DNA of 64,000 nucleotides from Rhodophyticola porphyridii (GCF_003688285.1 NZ_RCNT01000004.1:1-64000), one strand, 5' to 3'. Shown: positions 8,346 to 17,985, counted from the first letter of the stretch. Numbers and translations are program-made. The notes: generated by a model not told the origin, from the letters alone.

Positions 8346-9050
8346 ATGCGACGTGGTGACAGGCTGTTTGAGGTCATCGAGATACTGAGGCGCGCCAAGG
8401 CACCTATCTCGGCCCAGGCCATCGGAGCCGAACTGGGTGTTACCAAGCGCACGGTCTATCGCGACGTCGCGGCGCTGATCGGCCAGGGCGTGCCCATCAA
8501 CGGCGAGGCCGGGGTTGGCTATGTCCTTGAACCCGGGTTTCACATGCCGCCGCTGATGTTGACCCCCGACGAAATTGAGGCGGTCATGCTCGGCAGCCTG
8601 TGGGCGCAAACACGGGGTGAGCCCGAACTGGCGCTGGCCGCCGAAAAGCTCATCACCAAGCTGGAAGCCGTCGCGCCCGAGAGGTACCGGATCTCATTCC
8701 TGGAACCGGTGGTCAGTGTCGAGCCGGTCAATCCGCCAAAAGAGGTGCTTGGTGCGTCTTCCATTCGCCTCGCCATTCGGCGCCGCAAAAAGATTGCCCT
8801 GACCTACGCAGATCACTTCGGTCAGAAAACGTCCCGGGTGATCTGGCCCATCATGCTTGGCTACAGGGACACGAGCCGCATTATCGCCGCTTGGTGCGAG
8901 CTGCGCGAGGGGTTTCGCTATTTCCGAACCGAGCGGATCGTCAAGGCCGAGGTGCTGGATGTTCCCATCCCGCGTCGGATGGACCTCCTGCGTGCCGAGT
9001 TGCGCGACGCCACCAACGCTGCACGGAAGCGCTATGAAAATGGGCTATGA
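8346..9050 (+). CDS. YafY-type HTH/WYL-domain transcriptional regulator
   Basis: A 234-residue regulator with an N-terminal HTH_11 domain (MRRGDRLFEVIEILRRAK, then GVTKRTVYRDVAALIGQG, about residues 1-60) and a WYL-type effector domain (about 125-225). In this member the signature is WPIMLGYRDTSRIIAAWCELR. ATG 8346 is chosen because GGGGA precedes it and homologues start MRR; an alternative ATG lies at 8331. Proteins of this group often control a divergent VOC or glyoxalase gene, which fits the layout here. A perfect palindrome lies directly upstream. Confidence 0.85.
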   Translation: MRRGDRLFEVIEILRRAKAPISAQAIGAELGVTKRTVYRDVAALIGQGVPINGEAGVGYVLEPGFHMPPLMLTPDEIEAVMLGSLWAQTRGEPELALAAEKLITKLEAVAPERYRISFLEPVVSVEPVNPPKEVLGASSIRLAIRRRKKIALTYADHFGQKTSRVIWPIMLGYRDTSRIIAAWCELREGFRYFRTERIVKAEVLDVPIPRRMDLLRAELRDATNAARKRYENGL

Positions 9051-9478
9051 AACGAGGTTCTGCTCGCAACGCGGCCCTTTATTGGCTGCACTAACTCGCG
9101 CGATGTCACGCCTGTGCCTTGCGATAGCTGGTTGGTGTCGTCCCAAACCGCCCATTTCTGCTACATTTTTTGTTGCGCAATCCGCAACACACGAAAATCC
9201 CGCGTCCAGCAAATTCAAACACTTAAGCATAAGATATTAAACACATTTCGGACTGTCTCTCCGCCACTTCTCTTTGACTGCATTCGGAAATCTGAAAATT
9301 CGCCGAGTTTAGCAAAAACCTGCCATCGCAATCAGGTTGGTTTTTCGCCGTCTTCCGGCCCCGGAGAATACCCGCAGGGACGCAAACGGTCTGACCTGCC
9401 GGCATCAATGCGACAGTTGGGATTAGGACCGTCACATTGCCGGAGGCAGAATGCGGCATCGAATTGCCGCATGTCGGG
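9051..9478. other. Gene-free interval, unusually AT-rich
   Basis: These 428 bases lie between the WYL regulator and the end of otsA. The part around 9180-9330 is clearly richer in A and T than the neighbouring DNA. No reading frame has recognisable protein similarity, and no tRNA-like or strong hairpin structure was seen. It marks the border between the scarred accessory segment and the core genes, and is probably decayed foreign sequence. Confidence 0.4.
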
Positions 9479-10867
9479 CTATTCCAAGCCGCGCGGCACC
9501 CCCCTCAGCGCCGCCAGATACTTCCGCGACCACCAGGTGATATCCTGCGTGAGCAGCCCCTCCATCAGCGCCTCGTGCCGCGCGCGGCGCTCGCCCTTGG
9601 GCATCTTCAGGGCCCGCGCGAGCGCCTCGGCGACCTGATCCAGATCGAACGGGTTCACCAAGAGCGCATCTTCCATCTGTTCGGCCGCCCCCGCGAAATC
9701 GGACAGAACCAGGACGCCCGGATCTTCGGTGTTCTGTGCGGCCACGTACTCCTTGGCCACGAGGTTCATACCATCGGCGAGCGGCGTGACCAGACCGACG
9801 GCCGCCTGCCGGTAAAGCCCCGCCAGCCGAGCCCTTGGCACCGCGCGGTGGATATACCGGATCGGGGTCCAGGTCAGATCGGCATAGGCGCCGTTGATCT
9901 GGCCCGAAAGCTGTTCCAGCTCGCTGCGGATATCCTGATAGGCTGCCACCTCTTCGCGCGTGGGGGGCGCGATCTGGAGCAGGCTGACCAATCCGTTCAA
10001 CTCGGGATGAACCTCAAGAAGGCGCCTGAAAGCTTTGAAACGATTGGGGATTCCCTTTGAGTAATCGAGCCTGTCAACGCCGATGATCAGCCGCTCACCA
10101 GGTTCCAGCGGAACCCGCGGCTGCACTTCGAACGCCTTGGCCGCTTCCCGCGCGAAGGCGGCCGCATCGATACCGATCGGAAAGCTTCTGGCCTCCACCC
10201 GCTGCTCGCCCAGTTTCGCCGATCCGTCCGGCATCAGTTCCACATCCGGGCGCGACCGGAAAGCTTCCAGCAGCCGGGCCACATCGCGCCGCGCCTGAAG
10301 GCCCACCAGATCGTAAGCCGCAAGCCAGCCTATGAATTCCTCCGAATTGGGCAGTGCCATGATGTCGTAGAGCGCCGGGAACGGAATGTGCAGGAAAAAG
10401 CCGATCCGGTTGCTGACCCCCGTGGCCCGCAAGGCCTGCGCCAGCGGCAGAAGGTGATAGTCCTGCACCCAGATCACATCGTCCCGATGAACGACGCCGG
10501 CCAGCATCTGGGCCAGCCGTGCATTGACCGCGCGATAATCCGCGAGGAACCGGCTGCGGGTCTCCATCAGGTCCGCGCGCCCGTGAAACAGCGGCCAGAG
10601 CACAGAGTTCGAGTAGCCCAGATAGTAATGCTCGTATTCGGTCTTGGTCAGATCGAAGCTCAGCCGGTCGAACGGAAGCCCCGGATGGCTGTCGAACCGG
10701 GTTTTCGGGGTCTCGCTCTGGCGCCCCGACGTGCCGACCCAGATGCCGCCGGCCTCGTCGAACGCATCCCTCAAGGCCACCACCAGCCCGCCGGACGGAT
10801 TGGGCCCGAGCGGGAGCCGGTTCGACACCACGACCAGTCGGCCCTTGCCCATCACGCCCTGCCCCAT
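9479..10867 (-). CDS. otsA: Trehalose-6-phosphate synthase
   Basis: A GT20 glycosyltransferase of 462 residues that makes trehalose 6-phosphate from UDP-glucose and glucose 6-phosphate; the product is an osmotic and stress protectant. Visible motifs are VVVSNRLPLGPNPSGGL (N-terminal donor loop), WVQDYHLLPLAQALR (about residue 130), GVDRLDYSKGIPNR (about 255) and PLADGMNLVAKEYVAAQ (about 355), all in family order. The length is typical. The 5' end overlaps the otsB 3' end by 16 bp, so otsB-otsA form a coupled operon. Confidence 0.95.
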   Translation of the reverse strand: MGQGVMGKGRLVVVSNRLPLGPNPSGGLVVALRDAFDEAGGIWVGTSGRQSETPKTRFDSHPGLPFDRLSFDLTKTEYEHYYLGYSNSVLWPLFHGRADLMETRSRFLADYRAVNARLAQMLAGVVHRDDVIWVQDYHLLPLAQALRATGVSNRIGFFLHIPFPALYDIMALPNSEEFIGWLAAYDLVGLQARRDVARLLEAFRSRPDVELMPDGSAKLGEQRVEARSFPIGIDAAAFAREAAKAFEVQPRVPLEPGERLIIGVDRLDYSKGIPNRFKAFRRLLEVHPELNGLVSLLQIAPPTREEVAAYQDIRSELEQLSGQINGAYADLTWTPIRYIHRAVPRARLAGLYRQAAVGLVTPLADGMNLVAKEYVAAQNTEDPGVLVLSDFAGAAEQMEDALLVNPFDLDQVAEALARALKMPKGERRARHEALMEGLLTQDITWWSRKYLAALRGVPRGLE

Positions 10868-11571
10868 GTGCTGAGAACCTGCCGCACCCGGGACGGGTCC
10901 GCGAGACGGTGACGGGCGGCGGTCCTGCCGGACCCCACCTTAACCGAAACGCCCCCCCGCCGATTGGCGAGGGCAAAGGCGGGCTCATCGGTCAGATCGT
11001 CGCCGAACACCACCGGTTTTCGTCCGCGAAAGGGCGGCTCCGTCAGCAATGCGGCAACAGCCTGCCCCTTGCCGACGCCGTCGGGCCGCAATTCGATCAG
11101 CTGCTTGGACGGGTGCAAATGAAATCCGGGCGCGTCCTCGGCTATTCCGGACATCGCGTGCCCGGCCTTTTCGGCAAGCGACGGATCGGCGCGGTAATGC
11201 AGACCCACGGCAACCGGTTTGACCTCCACCAGAAAGCCCGGCGCAGTCCGGGCCACATCCGTCACCCGCTCGATTGCGCGGTCCAGAACGGTGCGATCGA
11301 TATCGAGCCGCTCTACCCGCCCGCGCCGCCAGAGCCGTTCGGCCCCATGACTGCCGATCATCGGCACCACAAGGCCGGGGAGCATGCCCACCAGATCGGC
11401 GATCGCGCGGCCGGACACCAATGCCAGCGCACCGCCCGCGCGCCGGTGCAACCTGTTCAGGAGCGCCACAAGCCCGACCGGGACCACGACCGCATCGGGC
11501 TGGCGCGCAAGCGCAACAAGGCAGCCGTCGAAATCTAGGAAATAGGCCGCGCGGGCCGGGTGTGGGGGCAT
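10852..11571 (-). CDS. otsB: Trehalose-6-phosphate phosphatase
   Basis: A HAD-superfamily phosphatase of 239 residues that removes phosphate from trehalose 6-phosphate. HAD motif I is YFLDFDGCLVAL near the N-terminus (normally DFDGTL; Cys replaces Thr). ALVSGRAIADL is motif II-like, KGQAVAALL supplies the conserved Lys, and VFGDDLTDEPAFALAN is motif III/IV. The open frame extends to 11883, but that part is arginine-rich non-homologous sequence overlapping the holin gene, so ATG 11571 (MPPHPARAAYF) is preferred. It is upstream of and coupled to otsA. Confidence 0.92.
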   Translation of the reverse strand: MPPHPARAAYFLDFDGCLVALARQPDAVVVPVGLVALLNRLHRRAGGALALVSGRAIADLVGMLPGLVVPMIGSHGAERLWRRGRVERLDIDRTVLDRAIERVTDVARTAPGFLVEVKPVAVGLHYRADPSLAEKAGHAMSGIAEDAPGFHLHPSKQLIELRPDGVGKGQAVAALLTEPPFRGRKPVVFGDDLTDEPAFALANRRGGVSVKVGSGRTAARHRLADPSRVRQVLSTWGRA

Positions 11572-11668
11572 GGATAAGATCGGTCTTTGTCGCTGGATCG
11601 CAAGTCGTGGGGCCGTTCGATCAAGAGGTATCATACCCGCCTGCGGTGCACCACCGGCCCCGGGGCGA

Positions 11669-12166
11669 TCATCTCTGGCGGCGCACGGCGTCGTTCCGCC
11701 ATGCCGACAAGGCCGGGTTCTCATCCCGCACCGGATGCAGCATCGGCTCGAAGCTCGGCTCGGGCGCGCGCGGGCTGCGGAAGTAATGCAGTTCCCGAGC
11801 GCCGAAATAGAAGCTGACAATCGCGCCCAATAGCCACCATAGCGGCTCCGGCACCTCGGCAAGACCGACCATCCGCTCCGCAAAGCTGAACGGGTCGATC
11901 ATCGCGTATATGAACAAGCCGAGCGTCCCGAGCGCCAGCATCGGGCGGGGCAACCGGTTCAGCCCGTTCACGAAACGGTCGAACAGACCCGGCCGCACGT
12001 ATTGAAACTCTTCCGAATGACTGTCGAGAGCCGCGCGGTGCGCCTCCGCGCTCAACTCCATCCGCCGGGTGGCATTGGGCACAAAGACTTCCGCCACGCC
12101 TTCGGCGGCCTCCCCAAGGGCGCGCGCGGCCGCCGCGCCGCCAATGGCCCGACGGATCAATCCCAT
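11669..12166 (-). CDS. GTA-type 3TM holin
   Basis: A 165-residue protein of the GTA_holin_3TM type. It begins MGLIRRAIGGAAAARALGEA, a conserved amphipathic start. A charged segment and two clear hydrophobic stretches follow (about 78-92, PMLALGTLGLFIYAMI; about 107-122, PLWWLLGAIVSFYFGAREL). In Rhodobacter capsulatus such a holin works with an N-acetylmuramidase to lyse cells that release gene transfer agent particles. The gene overlaps the endolysin gene by 10 bp. The rest of a GTA structural cluster is not in this window, as in R. capsulatus where the lysis pair is remote. Confidence 0.82.
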   Translation of the reverse strand: MGLIRRAIGGAAAARALGEAAEGVAEVFVPNATRRMELSAEAHRAALDSHSEEFQYVRPGLFDRFVNGLNRLPRPMLALGTLGLFIYAMIDPFSFAERMVGLAEVPEPLWWLLGAIVSFYFGARELHYFRSPRAPEPSFEPMLHPVRDENPALSAWRNDAVRRQR

Positions 12167-12768
12167 GCCGCCACCCGCGCCCGATGTTCCGCGGCACTCA
12201 GATGATAGCGGGGCGAGATGAACTCCTCAGCCCGGGTGATCCAGCCCCCTTTGCCACCATCGCGCCTGCGGGCATATTTGCGGCTGGCGGGCCGATGATC
12301 GGCCAGCCGGTAGTAATAATTCCGGCGGGCAATTCCATAGGCATCCACCAGATGCTCGGGCGCGTCCCGCTCTGCGGCGAAGGCGGCGCGTATGGTCTGC
12401 GGCCCGATCACCCCGTCAACGACAATATCGAGCCCCATGTCGCGCAGCAATCGTTGCAGGAGCGTCACCGCGTTCGACCCCGCATTGACATACATGTCGA
12501 ACACCGTTGCATGCAGCGCCTCGGGCAGCATGTCGATAGACGGCCGCTCGAAATAGTGCTCAACGAAGATGTCACGGGCCTGGTCGCGGTTCAGCGCCCG
12601 CACATCCTCGACCGAGACTTCGCCATCGCCGGTCAGATCCAGCCCAAGACGCCGCATCGTATGTATGGTGACGCCGAAATTCGTGGCGCCGCCCGGGTCA
12701 TCCGGATCATTCACAAAGCCGCCTTCGCGGTCGAGGATTTCGGATGCAATCTGGTGAACCGACTGCAT
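12157..12768 (-). CDS. GTA-type endolysin (N-acetylmuramidase, GH108)
   Basis: A holin-associated N-acetylmuramidase of 203 residues that cleaves the peptidoglycan glycan strand. The glycosidase motif REGGFVNDPDDPGGATNFG contains the catalytic Glu at about residue 15. A peptidoglycan-binding-like C-terminal segment (VDGVIGPQTIRAA, about 115) follows, as in GH108 proteins. ATG 12768 is chosen because GGAGGG lies ahead of it, between it and an in-frame ATG at 12783. It is coupled to the downstream holin gene. An upstream CtrA-like box and an inverted repeat suggest regulated expression. Confidence 0.88.
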   Translation of the reverse strand: MQSVHQIASEILDREGGFVNDPDDPGGATNFGVTIHTMRRLGLDLTGDGEVSVEDVRALNRDQARDIFVEHYFERPSIDMLPEALHATVFDMYVNAGSNAVTLLQRLLRDMGLDIVVDGVIGPQTIRAAFAAERDAPEHLVDAYGIARRNYYYRLADHRPASRKYARRRDGGKGGWITRAEEFISPRYHLSAAEHRARVAAWD

Positions 12769-12784
12769 GGGTTCGCCCTCCATG

Positions 12785-12802
12785 CTCAGTGGTTCAACTG
12801 AG
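12785..12802. promoter_or_regulatory. Inverted repeat just upstream of the endolysin gene
   Basis: CTCAGT-ggttca-ACTGAG is a perfect 6-bp inverted repeat with a 6-nt centre, 17 bp before the chosen endolysin start. It could be an operator or a hairpin in the mRNA leader. Confidence 0.35.
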
Positions 12803-12822
12803 CTGAGGTAAACACAAAATTC

Positions 12823-12837
12823 CTAAAACTTGATTAA
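12823..12837 (-). promoter_or_regulatory. CtrA-box-like site upstream of the lysis genes
   Basis: Read on the gene strand, TTAA-tcaagtt-TTAG differs by one base from the CtrA consensus TTAA-N7-TTAA. It lies 55-70 bp upstream of the endolysin start in an AT-rich pocket of otherwise GC-rich DNA. CtrA is known to be needed for GTA-linked lysis gene expression in Rhodobacter capsulatus; binding here is inferred. Confidence 0.45.
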
Positions 12838-12910
12838 AAGCTGCCCGCGGAGTCCGTTTCGGCATCGCAGCCGGGCCTCACACGGCAGAAAACGCGCGCC
12901 TTCGACGCGG

Positions 12911-13357
12911 TCAGCTTGATCCCGGATCTCGGTAGACACCCTGGTCCTGCAATGCCTCGATCACCTCGGCAGGCATGTAGGTCTCGTCATGACGCGCGAG
13001 GATCTCGGTCGCCTGAAACACGCCATCCACATAGGATCCGGTGCCGACCATCCCCTCGCCCTCGCCGAAAAGGTCTGGCAGAACTCCGGTATAGGCTACC
13101 GCGACCGAGGCACCGCCATCTGTCACGTTGAAGGTGATCGTTTCACCCTGTCCGCGGACCAGCGTGCCCTCCTCGACCAGCCCGCCGATGCGGAACACCT
13201 CTTCGGGCGGCGGGGGCGCCGCCACCACGTCGGATGGCGGGCGGAAGAAATTGATCCCGTCGCGAAATCCGTAGCCGATAAGTGCGGCCGCCCCGGCCAG
13301 GCAGACCGTCGCCAGCATGATCACCTGAATACGGCGTTGTTTTTTCAGGCCTCTCAT
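12911..13357 (-). CDS. ccmE: Cytochrome c-type biogenesis haem chaperone CcmE
   Basis: A periplasmic haem chaperone of 148 residues, anchored by one N-terminal membrane helix (about residues 12-30, VIMLATVCLAGAAALIGYG). It binds haem covalently and passes it to apocytochromes in System I maturation. The beta-barrel core includes FRIGGLVEEGTLVRG and a haem-attachment segment LARHDETYMPAEV with the ligand His at about residue 121. The length is typical. GGAGGATGAGGCC precedes the ATG. It lies 16 bp after argC, and the other ccm genes are not adjacent here. Confidence 0.92.
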   Translation of the reverse strand: MRGLKKQRRIQVIMLATVCLAGAAALIGYGFRDGINFFRPPSDVVAAPPPPEEVFRIGGLVEEGTLVRGQGETITFNVTDGGASVAVAYTGVLPDLFGEGEGMVGTGSYVDGVFQATEILARHDETYMPAEVIEALQDQGVYRDPGSS

Positions 13358-13373
13358 GGCCTCATCCTCCGTT

Positions 13374-14402
13374 TCACGGAAACAGCGGCGCCATGGTCAG
13401 GCCCGTCGTCTCCTCGATCCCCAGCATCAGATTGGCGTTCTGTGTCGCCTGCCCCGAGGATCCCTTGGTCAGATTGTCGAGCGCCACAAAGACCTGTGCC
13501 CGCCCCTCTCGCCGATCCGCCGCCACACCGACATGAACATAATTGGAGCCTCGCACGTCATGTGTCGAGGGGGCTGCGCCAAAAGGCAGCATCTGAATGA
13601 AGGGTTCCCCGGCATAGGCCGCGCTCAATGTGTCGTAAACGGTCTGCCCGTCGCCCCTGACATAGACGGTGGCGAGGATGCCCCGGTTCATCGGCGCGAG
13701 GTGGGGCGTGAACTGAACCTCTACGGGTCGTCCGGCCAACTTGCTGAATTCCTGGTCGAATTCTCCCAGATGCCGATGGGTGCCACCGATCGCATAGGCA
13801 TTCGTACCTTCGGACAGTTCCGCGTGAAGCAGGTTTTCCTTCAGGCTCCGCCCCGCGCCAGATACGCCGGTGATCAGGTTGATGATGATCTCGTCGACAT
13901 CGATCACCGAAGCCTTGATCAGCGGCACCAGTGCATATTGCCCCGTGGCCGCGTTGCAGCCAGTGCCGGCCACCAAACGGGCGCGACGGATCTGATCGCG
14001 GTAGAACTCGGTCAGGCCATAGACCGCCTCGGCCTGCAACTCCGGCGCGTCATGGGGTTTGCCGTACCATTTCCGATAGGCGTCCGCATCGCGGAGCCTG
14101 AAATCAGCTGACAGATCTACAACTTTAAGGTCAGACGGCAACGCTCTGATAACGCTTTGCGACGTGGCATGTGGCAAGGCGCAGAACGCCAAGTCTATCC
14201 CGCCGAAATCGACCTCATCGATCCTTTGGAGGAGAGGCAGGTCCAGATGCCGCAGGAACGGGAACACCTCCGCCATCGCCATTCCGGCCTTGCGGTCGCC
14301 GGTCAAGGTCTTGATCTCCATGTCGGGATGGGTGGAGAGCACCCGGACAAGCTCCGCCCCGGTATAGCCCGACGCTCCGAGGATCGCGATGGAATGGGTC
14401 AT
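13374..14402 (-). CDS. argC: N-acetyl-gamma-glutamyl-phosphate reductase
   Basis: An NADPH-dependent reductase of arginine biosynthesis, 342 residues. The nucleotide-binding start is [29 protein letters not shown] and [13 protein letters not shown] follow. The catalytic Cys lies in [18 protein letters not shown] (about residue 155), with [12 protein letters not shown] holding the conserved His. ATG 14402 (MTHSIAILG) is used instead of the longer frame to 14459, because the Rossmann fold normally starts within a few residues. It precedes ccmE on the same strand with a 16-bp gap. Confidence 0.94.
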   Translation of the reverse strand: MTHSIAILGASGYTGAELVRVLSTHPDMEIKTLTGDRKAGMAMAEVFPFLRHLDLPLLQRIDEVDFGGIDLAFCALPHATSQSVIRALPSDLKVVDLSADFRLRDADAYRKWYGKPHDAPELQAEAVYGLTEFYRDQIRRARLVAGTGCNAATGQYALVPLIKASVIDVDEIIINLITGVSGAGRSLKENLLHAELSEGTNAYAIGGTHRHLGEFDQEFSKLAGRPVEVQFTPHLAPMNRGILATVYVRGDGQTVYDTLSAAYAGEPFIQMLPFGAAPSTHDVRGSNYVHVGVAADRREGRAQVFVALDNLTKGSSGQATQNANLMLGIEETTGLTMAPLFP

Positions 14403-14541
14403 GGTTCTCGCCTCGCAAGTCTGCCTGCGCGGCTTAGGCGAAATGCGGAGAGGTTTCAAATCAAGATCGCTACTGAAACCTCACCAATCTTCATGGATGC
14501 CGGTCGCGCTTCCGTATCATGGGGGCTCACCGTCGCGCAGG

Positions 14542-15357
14542 TCATTCCGCAGGTTGGAACGGGATTTCACGCCGCAGAAACCGCGTGGCCTTCGCGCCCA
14601 CCGTCTTGGGGTTACCGGTGGTCAGAAACCTGCTCTCCACCCCCGCTCCAAGCTTGTCAGGATGCCGGTCCAGATAGTCGGCGAGGCTCTCCGCCACCAG
14701 ATTGGCCTGGGAATAGACGGCAACATCGGGCCCGAGCGCGTCGCGAAAAATCTCTTCCATGATCGGATAATGGGTACAGCCCAGGATCGCCGCTTGCGGC
14801 TTTGGCATCCGCCGTTGCAGCGCCTCTACATGGGAGCGCACCAGGGCCTCGGCCAGGATCATGTCGCCATCCTCGATCGCATCCACAACCCCGCCGCAAG
14901 GCTGAGCTTCAACGTCTACCCCTATGGCACGAAACGCCAATTCCCGCTGAAAGGCGCGGCTGGACACCGTTGCCGGGGTCGCAAACAGAGCCACATGCTT
15001 CACCGCCACTTCGCGCGGCGGAGAGTTGTCACCCCAATTGCGTTCGGTCAGCGCCTCGATCAGGGGCACGAACACGCCAAGTACGCGTTTGTCCGCCGGC
15101 ACCCAGCCCTCCTGCATCCGGCGAAGCGCCGCCGCACTGGCTGTATTGCAGGCAAGGATCACCAGATCGCAGCCCGCATTGAACAGTTGCTGCACGCCTG
15201 CGGTCGTCAGGTTGTAGATATCGTCGGCGTCGCGCACGCCATAGGGGGTATGCGCATTGTCGCCGAAATAGACAAACGGCACCTCCGGCAGCCGTTTGCT
15301 CGCCGCGTCCAGAACGGTCAGGCCGCCCAATCCGCTGTCGAAAATCCCGACTGCCAT
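14542..15357 (-). CDS. murI: Glutamate racemase
   Basis: A cofactor-independent racemase that supplies D-glutamate for peptidoglycan, 271 residues. The two catalytic Cys motifs are present: [16 protein letters not shown] (about residue 70) and [16 protein letters not shown] (about 190). The start [18 protein letters not shown] is also diagnostic, as is [11 protein letters not shown]. It is 7 bp from the upstream acyltransferase gene on the same strand, so co-transcription is likely. A 139-bp gap separates it from argC. Confidence 0.95.
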   Translation of the reverse strand: MAVGIFDSGLGGLTVLDAASKRLPEVPFVYFGDNAHTPYGVRDADDIYNLTTAGVQQLFNAGCDLVILACNTASAAALRRMQEGWVPADKRVLGVFVPLIEALTERNWGDNSPPREVAVKHVALFATPATVSSRAFQRELAFRAIGVDVEAQPCGGVVDAIEDGDMILAEALVRSHVEALQRRMPKPQAAILGCTHYPIMEEIFRDALGPDVAVYSQANLVAESLADYLDRHPDKLGAGVESRFLTTGNPKTVGAKATRFLRREIPFQPAE

Positions 15358-15364
15358 CTGTTTG

Positions 15365-16279
15365 TCAGTACCTTTCCCGGGGACCGTCCCGATGCCGTTC
15401 CTCGAACTCGAACCCGATCTCGTTCGGGTTCAGAGGATTCGGGCTCAATCCATAGGTCGCTTCGCGCAGGAAATCCATCATTGCCCGGGTATCTTTTGCG
15501 AAAGGCTGCAGATCCGAGCGCGGGATCGGCGCGCCGATAGCCACACGCACCGGCGTGTTGATGCGTGCCCGGAACTCCTTGATGAGCATACCCATCCGCA
15601 AGGTCGAATGCAGATGGCTCATCAACTGGAACAGGCGCGAGTTGTGGCCCTCGAAAAAGATCGGCACCACCGCGGCGTCGGATTTGGCGATCATCCGGGC
15701 GGTGAACCCGCGCCAGTTCGGATCCATCGGCTGGCCGAAGGGTTTGCTGGCGGTGGACACGGTGCCGCCGGGGAAAATGCCGATGATCCCGCCTTCTGCC
15801 AGATACCGAAGCGCGGTCCTGCGCGTCTCGATATTGAGCTGCACCGCCTCCCTGCTCTCCTCGAAGGAGATCGGCAGGATGACCCGGTCCAGATCCTCGG
15901 CCTTGCGAAACACGCGATGGGCGAGAATACGGAAGTCGCCGCGCGCCTGACTGAGGATATGACCCATCATCAGCCCGTCGAGAATGCCGTAGGGATGGTT
16001 GGCGATCGCCACCACCGGCCCTTGGGCCGGGATGTTGGACAGGCTGCCGCCCACGATCTCCAGCTCCAGCCCGTAGCGGTGAACCATGACTTCCCAGAAA
16101 TCCCGGCCCTGCCGGACGTCCTCGTCATAGCCTTCGGCCAGCCTGATCAGGCCAAGCCGTCCGGTGGCGTTTTCAAGGACGCGGATCATCGCGCGCCCGC
16201 CGCGTGACGCGGCGGAGGACGCGTAACTGATCTCCCGCGCGACGTGGCGGGATCGGGATGATTTCTGCCGTCCAGTCAT
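15365..16279 (-). CDS. 1-acyl-glycerol-phosphate/ornithine-lipid-type acyltransferase (PlsC family)
   Basis: A 304-residue membrane-associated acyltransferase. The HX4D motif is in [17 protein letters not shown] (about residue 93), the substrate motif is [11 protein letters not shown] (about 170), and [16 protein letters not shown] is the third block. This extended PlsC subgroup, with a C-terminal GFEFEERH tail, is widespread in Rhodobacteraceae and is sometimes annotated as a hemolysin-like or OlsA-type acyltransferase. The exact acyl acceptor cannot be read from the sequence. It lies 7 bp upstream of murI. An alternative start at 16189 ([10 protein letters not shown]) would remove a basic leader. 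Confidence 0.85.
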   Translation of the reverse strand: MTGRQKSSRSRHVAREISYASSAASRGGRAMIRVLENATGRLGLIRLAEGYDEDVRQGRDFWEVMVHRYGLELEIVGGSLSNIPAQGPVVAIANHPYGILDGLMMGHILSQARGDFRILAHRVFRKAEDLDRVILPISFEESREAVQLNIETRRTALRYLAEGGIIGIFPGGTVSTASKPFGQPMDPNWRGFTARMIAKSDAAVVPIFFEGHNSRLFQLMSHLHSTLRMGMLIKEFRARINTPVRVAIGAPIPRSDLQPFAKDTRAMMDFLREATYGLSPNPLNPNEIGFEFEERHRDGPRERY

Positions 16280-16365
16280 GGTGCCGTCACGTCAGCTTCT
16301 GGATTTGGCTCTGCAATAGGCCGGGGCAGCGATTCTTTCCAGAGCTTTGGCGCGAGGCCGGGTAC

Positions 16366-17328
16366 TCACCGCCGGGTCCAACCCCAAAGACACAGAAGTT
16401 CCATCGCCACATGAGCCGCCGCAACCGCGGTGACCCCGCCGGTATCGAAGGGCGGGGAGACCTCCACCACATCCCCGCCCACCAGATCGACGCCCGCAAG
16501 GTCGCGCAGGAAAATCGCCGCCTGCCCCGACGACAGCCCACCCCAGACGGGTGTTCCCGTGCCGGGCGCGAAGGCCGGGTCGAGCCCGTCGATATCGAAG
16601 CTCAGATAAACCGGTGCGTCGCCCACAACCGCCTTCACCCGCGCCGCCGCGGCTGCCGGCCCACGCTCATGGATCTGCCGGGCGTCGATGATCTCGATGC
16701 CCAGATTGTCCTCCACCACAGTCCGGATACCCACATGAACGGACCGGGCGACATCGATCAGCCCCTCGCGAACCGCCGTGTAGCAAAACGTGCCGTGGTC
16801 GATCCGGACCGGATCGTCATCGGGCCAGGTATCGGTGTGTGCGTCGACCTGCACCAGGGCCAGGGGGCCGTATCTGTCCGCATGGGCGCGCAGGATCGGC
16901 AAGGTGATCGAATGGTCGCCGCCAAGGGTGATCGCCGCGGCTCCCGCCTCCAGAATGGCGGCGATATGGGTCTTCACCAGATCCGGAAAACCGGGCGTAT
17001 GGGCATAATCGAAAGCCATATCCCCGTAATCCGCGATGGCCAGCGCCTCCAGCGGCGAATAGCCGTCCCACCCATAGGGCGGATCGAAGACCTGCAGGCT
17101 CGACGCCTCCCGGATCGCGCGCGGGCCAAGGCGAGTGCCGGGCCGGTTCGTCACCGCCTGATCGAAGGGGATGCCGGTGATCGCCACATCGACGCCGGTC
17201 AGATCCTTGGTATAGCGGCGGCGCATGAAGCTGGGGACGCCGCCGAAGGCGTTCTCGAAGCTCAGCCCTTTCAGATCCGGCCGCGTGATCGCCTGATCCA
17301 CCTGCTTTTTTGCGTCTTCCAGTGCCAT
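16366..17328 (-). CDS. speB: Agmatinase / ureohydrolase family
   Basis: A Mn-dependent ureohydrolase of 320 residues, most likely agmatinase (agmatine to putrescine and urea). The metal-ligand motifs are complete: GGDHSITLP (about residue 140), VQVDAHTDTWPDD (about 160) and LSFDIDGLDPAFAPGTGTP (about 240). The VSPPFDTGGVTAVAAAHVAMELL tail is also typical. GGAGGTGAT is placed ideally ahead of ATG 17328. Guanidinobutyrase or a related ureohydrolase cannot be excluded by motifs alone. It is divergent from the flavin reductase gene. Confidence 0.88.
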   Translation of the reverse strand: MALEDAKKQVDQAITRPDLKGLSFENAFGGVPSFMRRRYTKDLTGVDVAITGIPFDQAVTNRPGTRLGPRAIREASSLQVFDPPYGWDGYSPLEALAIADYGDMAFDYAHTPGFPDLVKTHIAAILEAGAAAITLGGDHSITLPILRAHADRYGPLALVQVDAHTDTWPDDDPVRIDHGTFCYTAVREGLIDVARSVHVGIRTVVEDNLGIEIIDARQIHERGPAAAAARVKAVVGDAPVYLSFDIDGLDPAFAPGTGTPVWGGLSSGQAAIFLRDLAGVDLVGGDVVEVSPPFDTGGVTAVAAAHVAMELLCLWGWTRR

Positions 17329-17460
17329 ATCACCTCCTCAACTTCACCCCATCTGGCAAGCGGCGCGGCAAAAATACAAGCTGCAATAATGATATCCGGC
17401 GGCTTGCACCTATGTGTCAGCCGGGGCATGCAGAAGCCCGAACCTTGGCGGGAGGGCCAG

Positions 17461-17967
17461 ATGAGCGATCCAGACACATTGCGCGACAGTTTCGTCGAAG
17501 GCATGAGCCGCGCCGCCGCTTCGGTCAGCGTCGTCACCACCGACGGGCCCGCGGGCCGGGCCGGCGTCACCGTGTCCGCGATGACGTCGATCTCGGCAGA
17601 CGGGGACCAGCCGACCATGCTGGCCTGTGTGAATGCATCCTCCAGTGCGCTGCCGCCGATCCTGCAAAACGGATGTTTCTGCATCAACGTGCTTCGGATC
17701 GATCAGAATGACGTGTCGGATATCTTCTCCAGCCGCCTGCCCGCACCCGGCGGGGACAAGTTCAACTGTGTGGAGATCACCGCCATGCCATCGGGCGCGC
17801 CCCGTCTGGTGGAAGCACTGGTCAGCTTCGACTGTACGCTGATATCGGCGGAAAAGCACGGCACCCACCACATCTGCATCGGGGCGGTGAACAAGGTCGT
17901 CACCGCGCCCGAAGGCAGCCCCCTGCTCTATGGCATGCGCCGTTACCTGCGCGCCGAGAAACACTAG
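17461..17967 (+). CDS. Flavin reductase family protein
   Basis: A 168-residue split-barrel flavin reductase (HpaC/DIM6-like) that would provide reduced FMN or FAD to a partner monooxygenase. Visible elements are GMSRAAASVSVVTTDGPAG, GVTVSAMTSISADGDQPTML (flavin-binding) and FCINVLRIDQNDVSDIFSS, ending HHICIGAVNKVV then LLYGMRRYLR. ATG 17461 is used because GGGAGGGCC precedes it; an upstream in-frame ATG at 17428 exists. No monooxygenase partner is adjacent, so the physiological role is unclear. Confidence 0.85.
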   Translation: MSDPDTLRDSFVEGMSRAAASVSVVTTDGPAGRAGVTVSAMTSISADGDQPTMLACVNASSSALPPILQNGCFCINVLRIDQNDVSDIFSSRLPAPGGDKFNCVEITAMPSGAPRLVEALVSFDCTLISAEKHGTHHICIGAVNKVVTAPEGSPLLYGMRRYLRAEKH

Positions 17968-17985
17968 GCGTCGCCGCGCGGCGCA

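Noticed and set aside
11572..11883. Upstream extension of otsB
   Set aside because: The Cys/Arg-rich leader overlaps the holin gene and precedes the HAD motif by an implausible distance.
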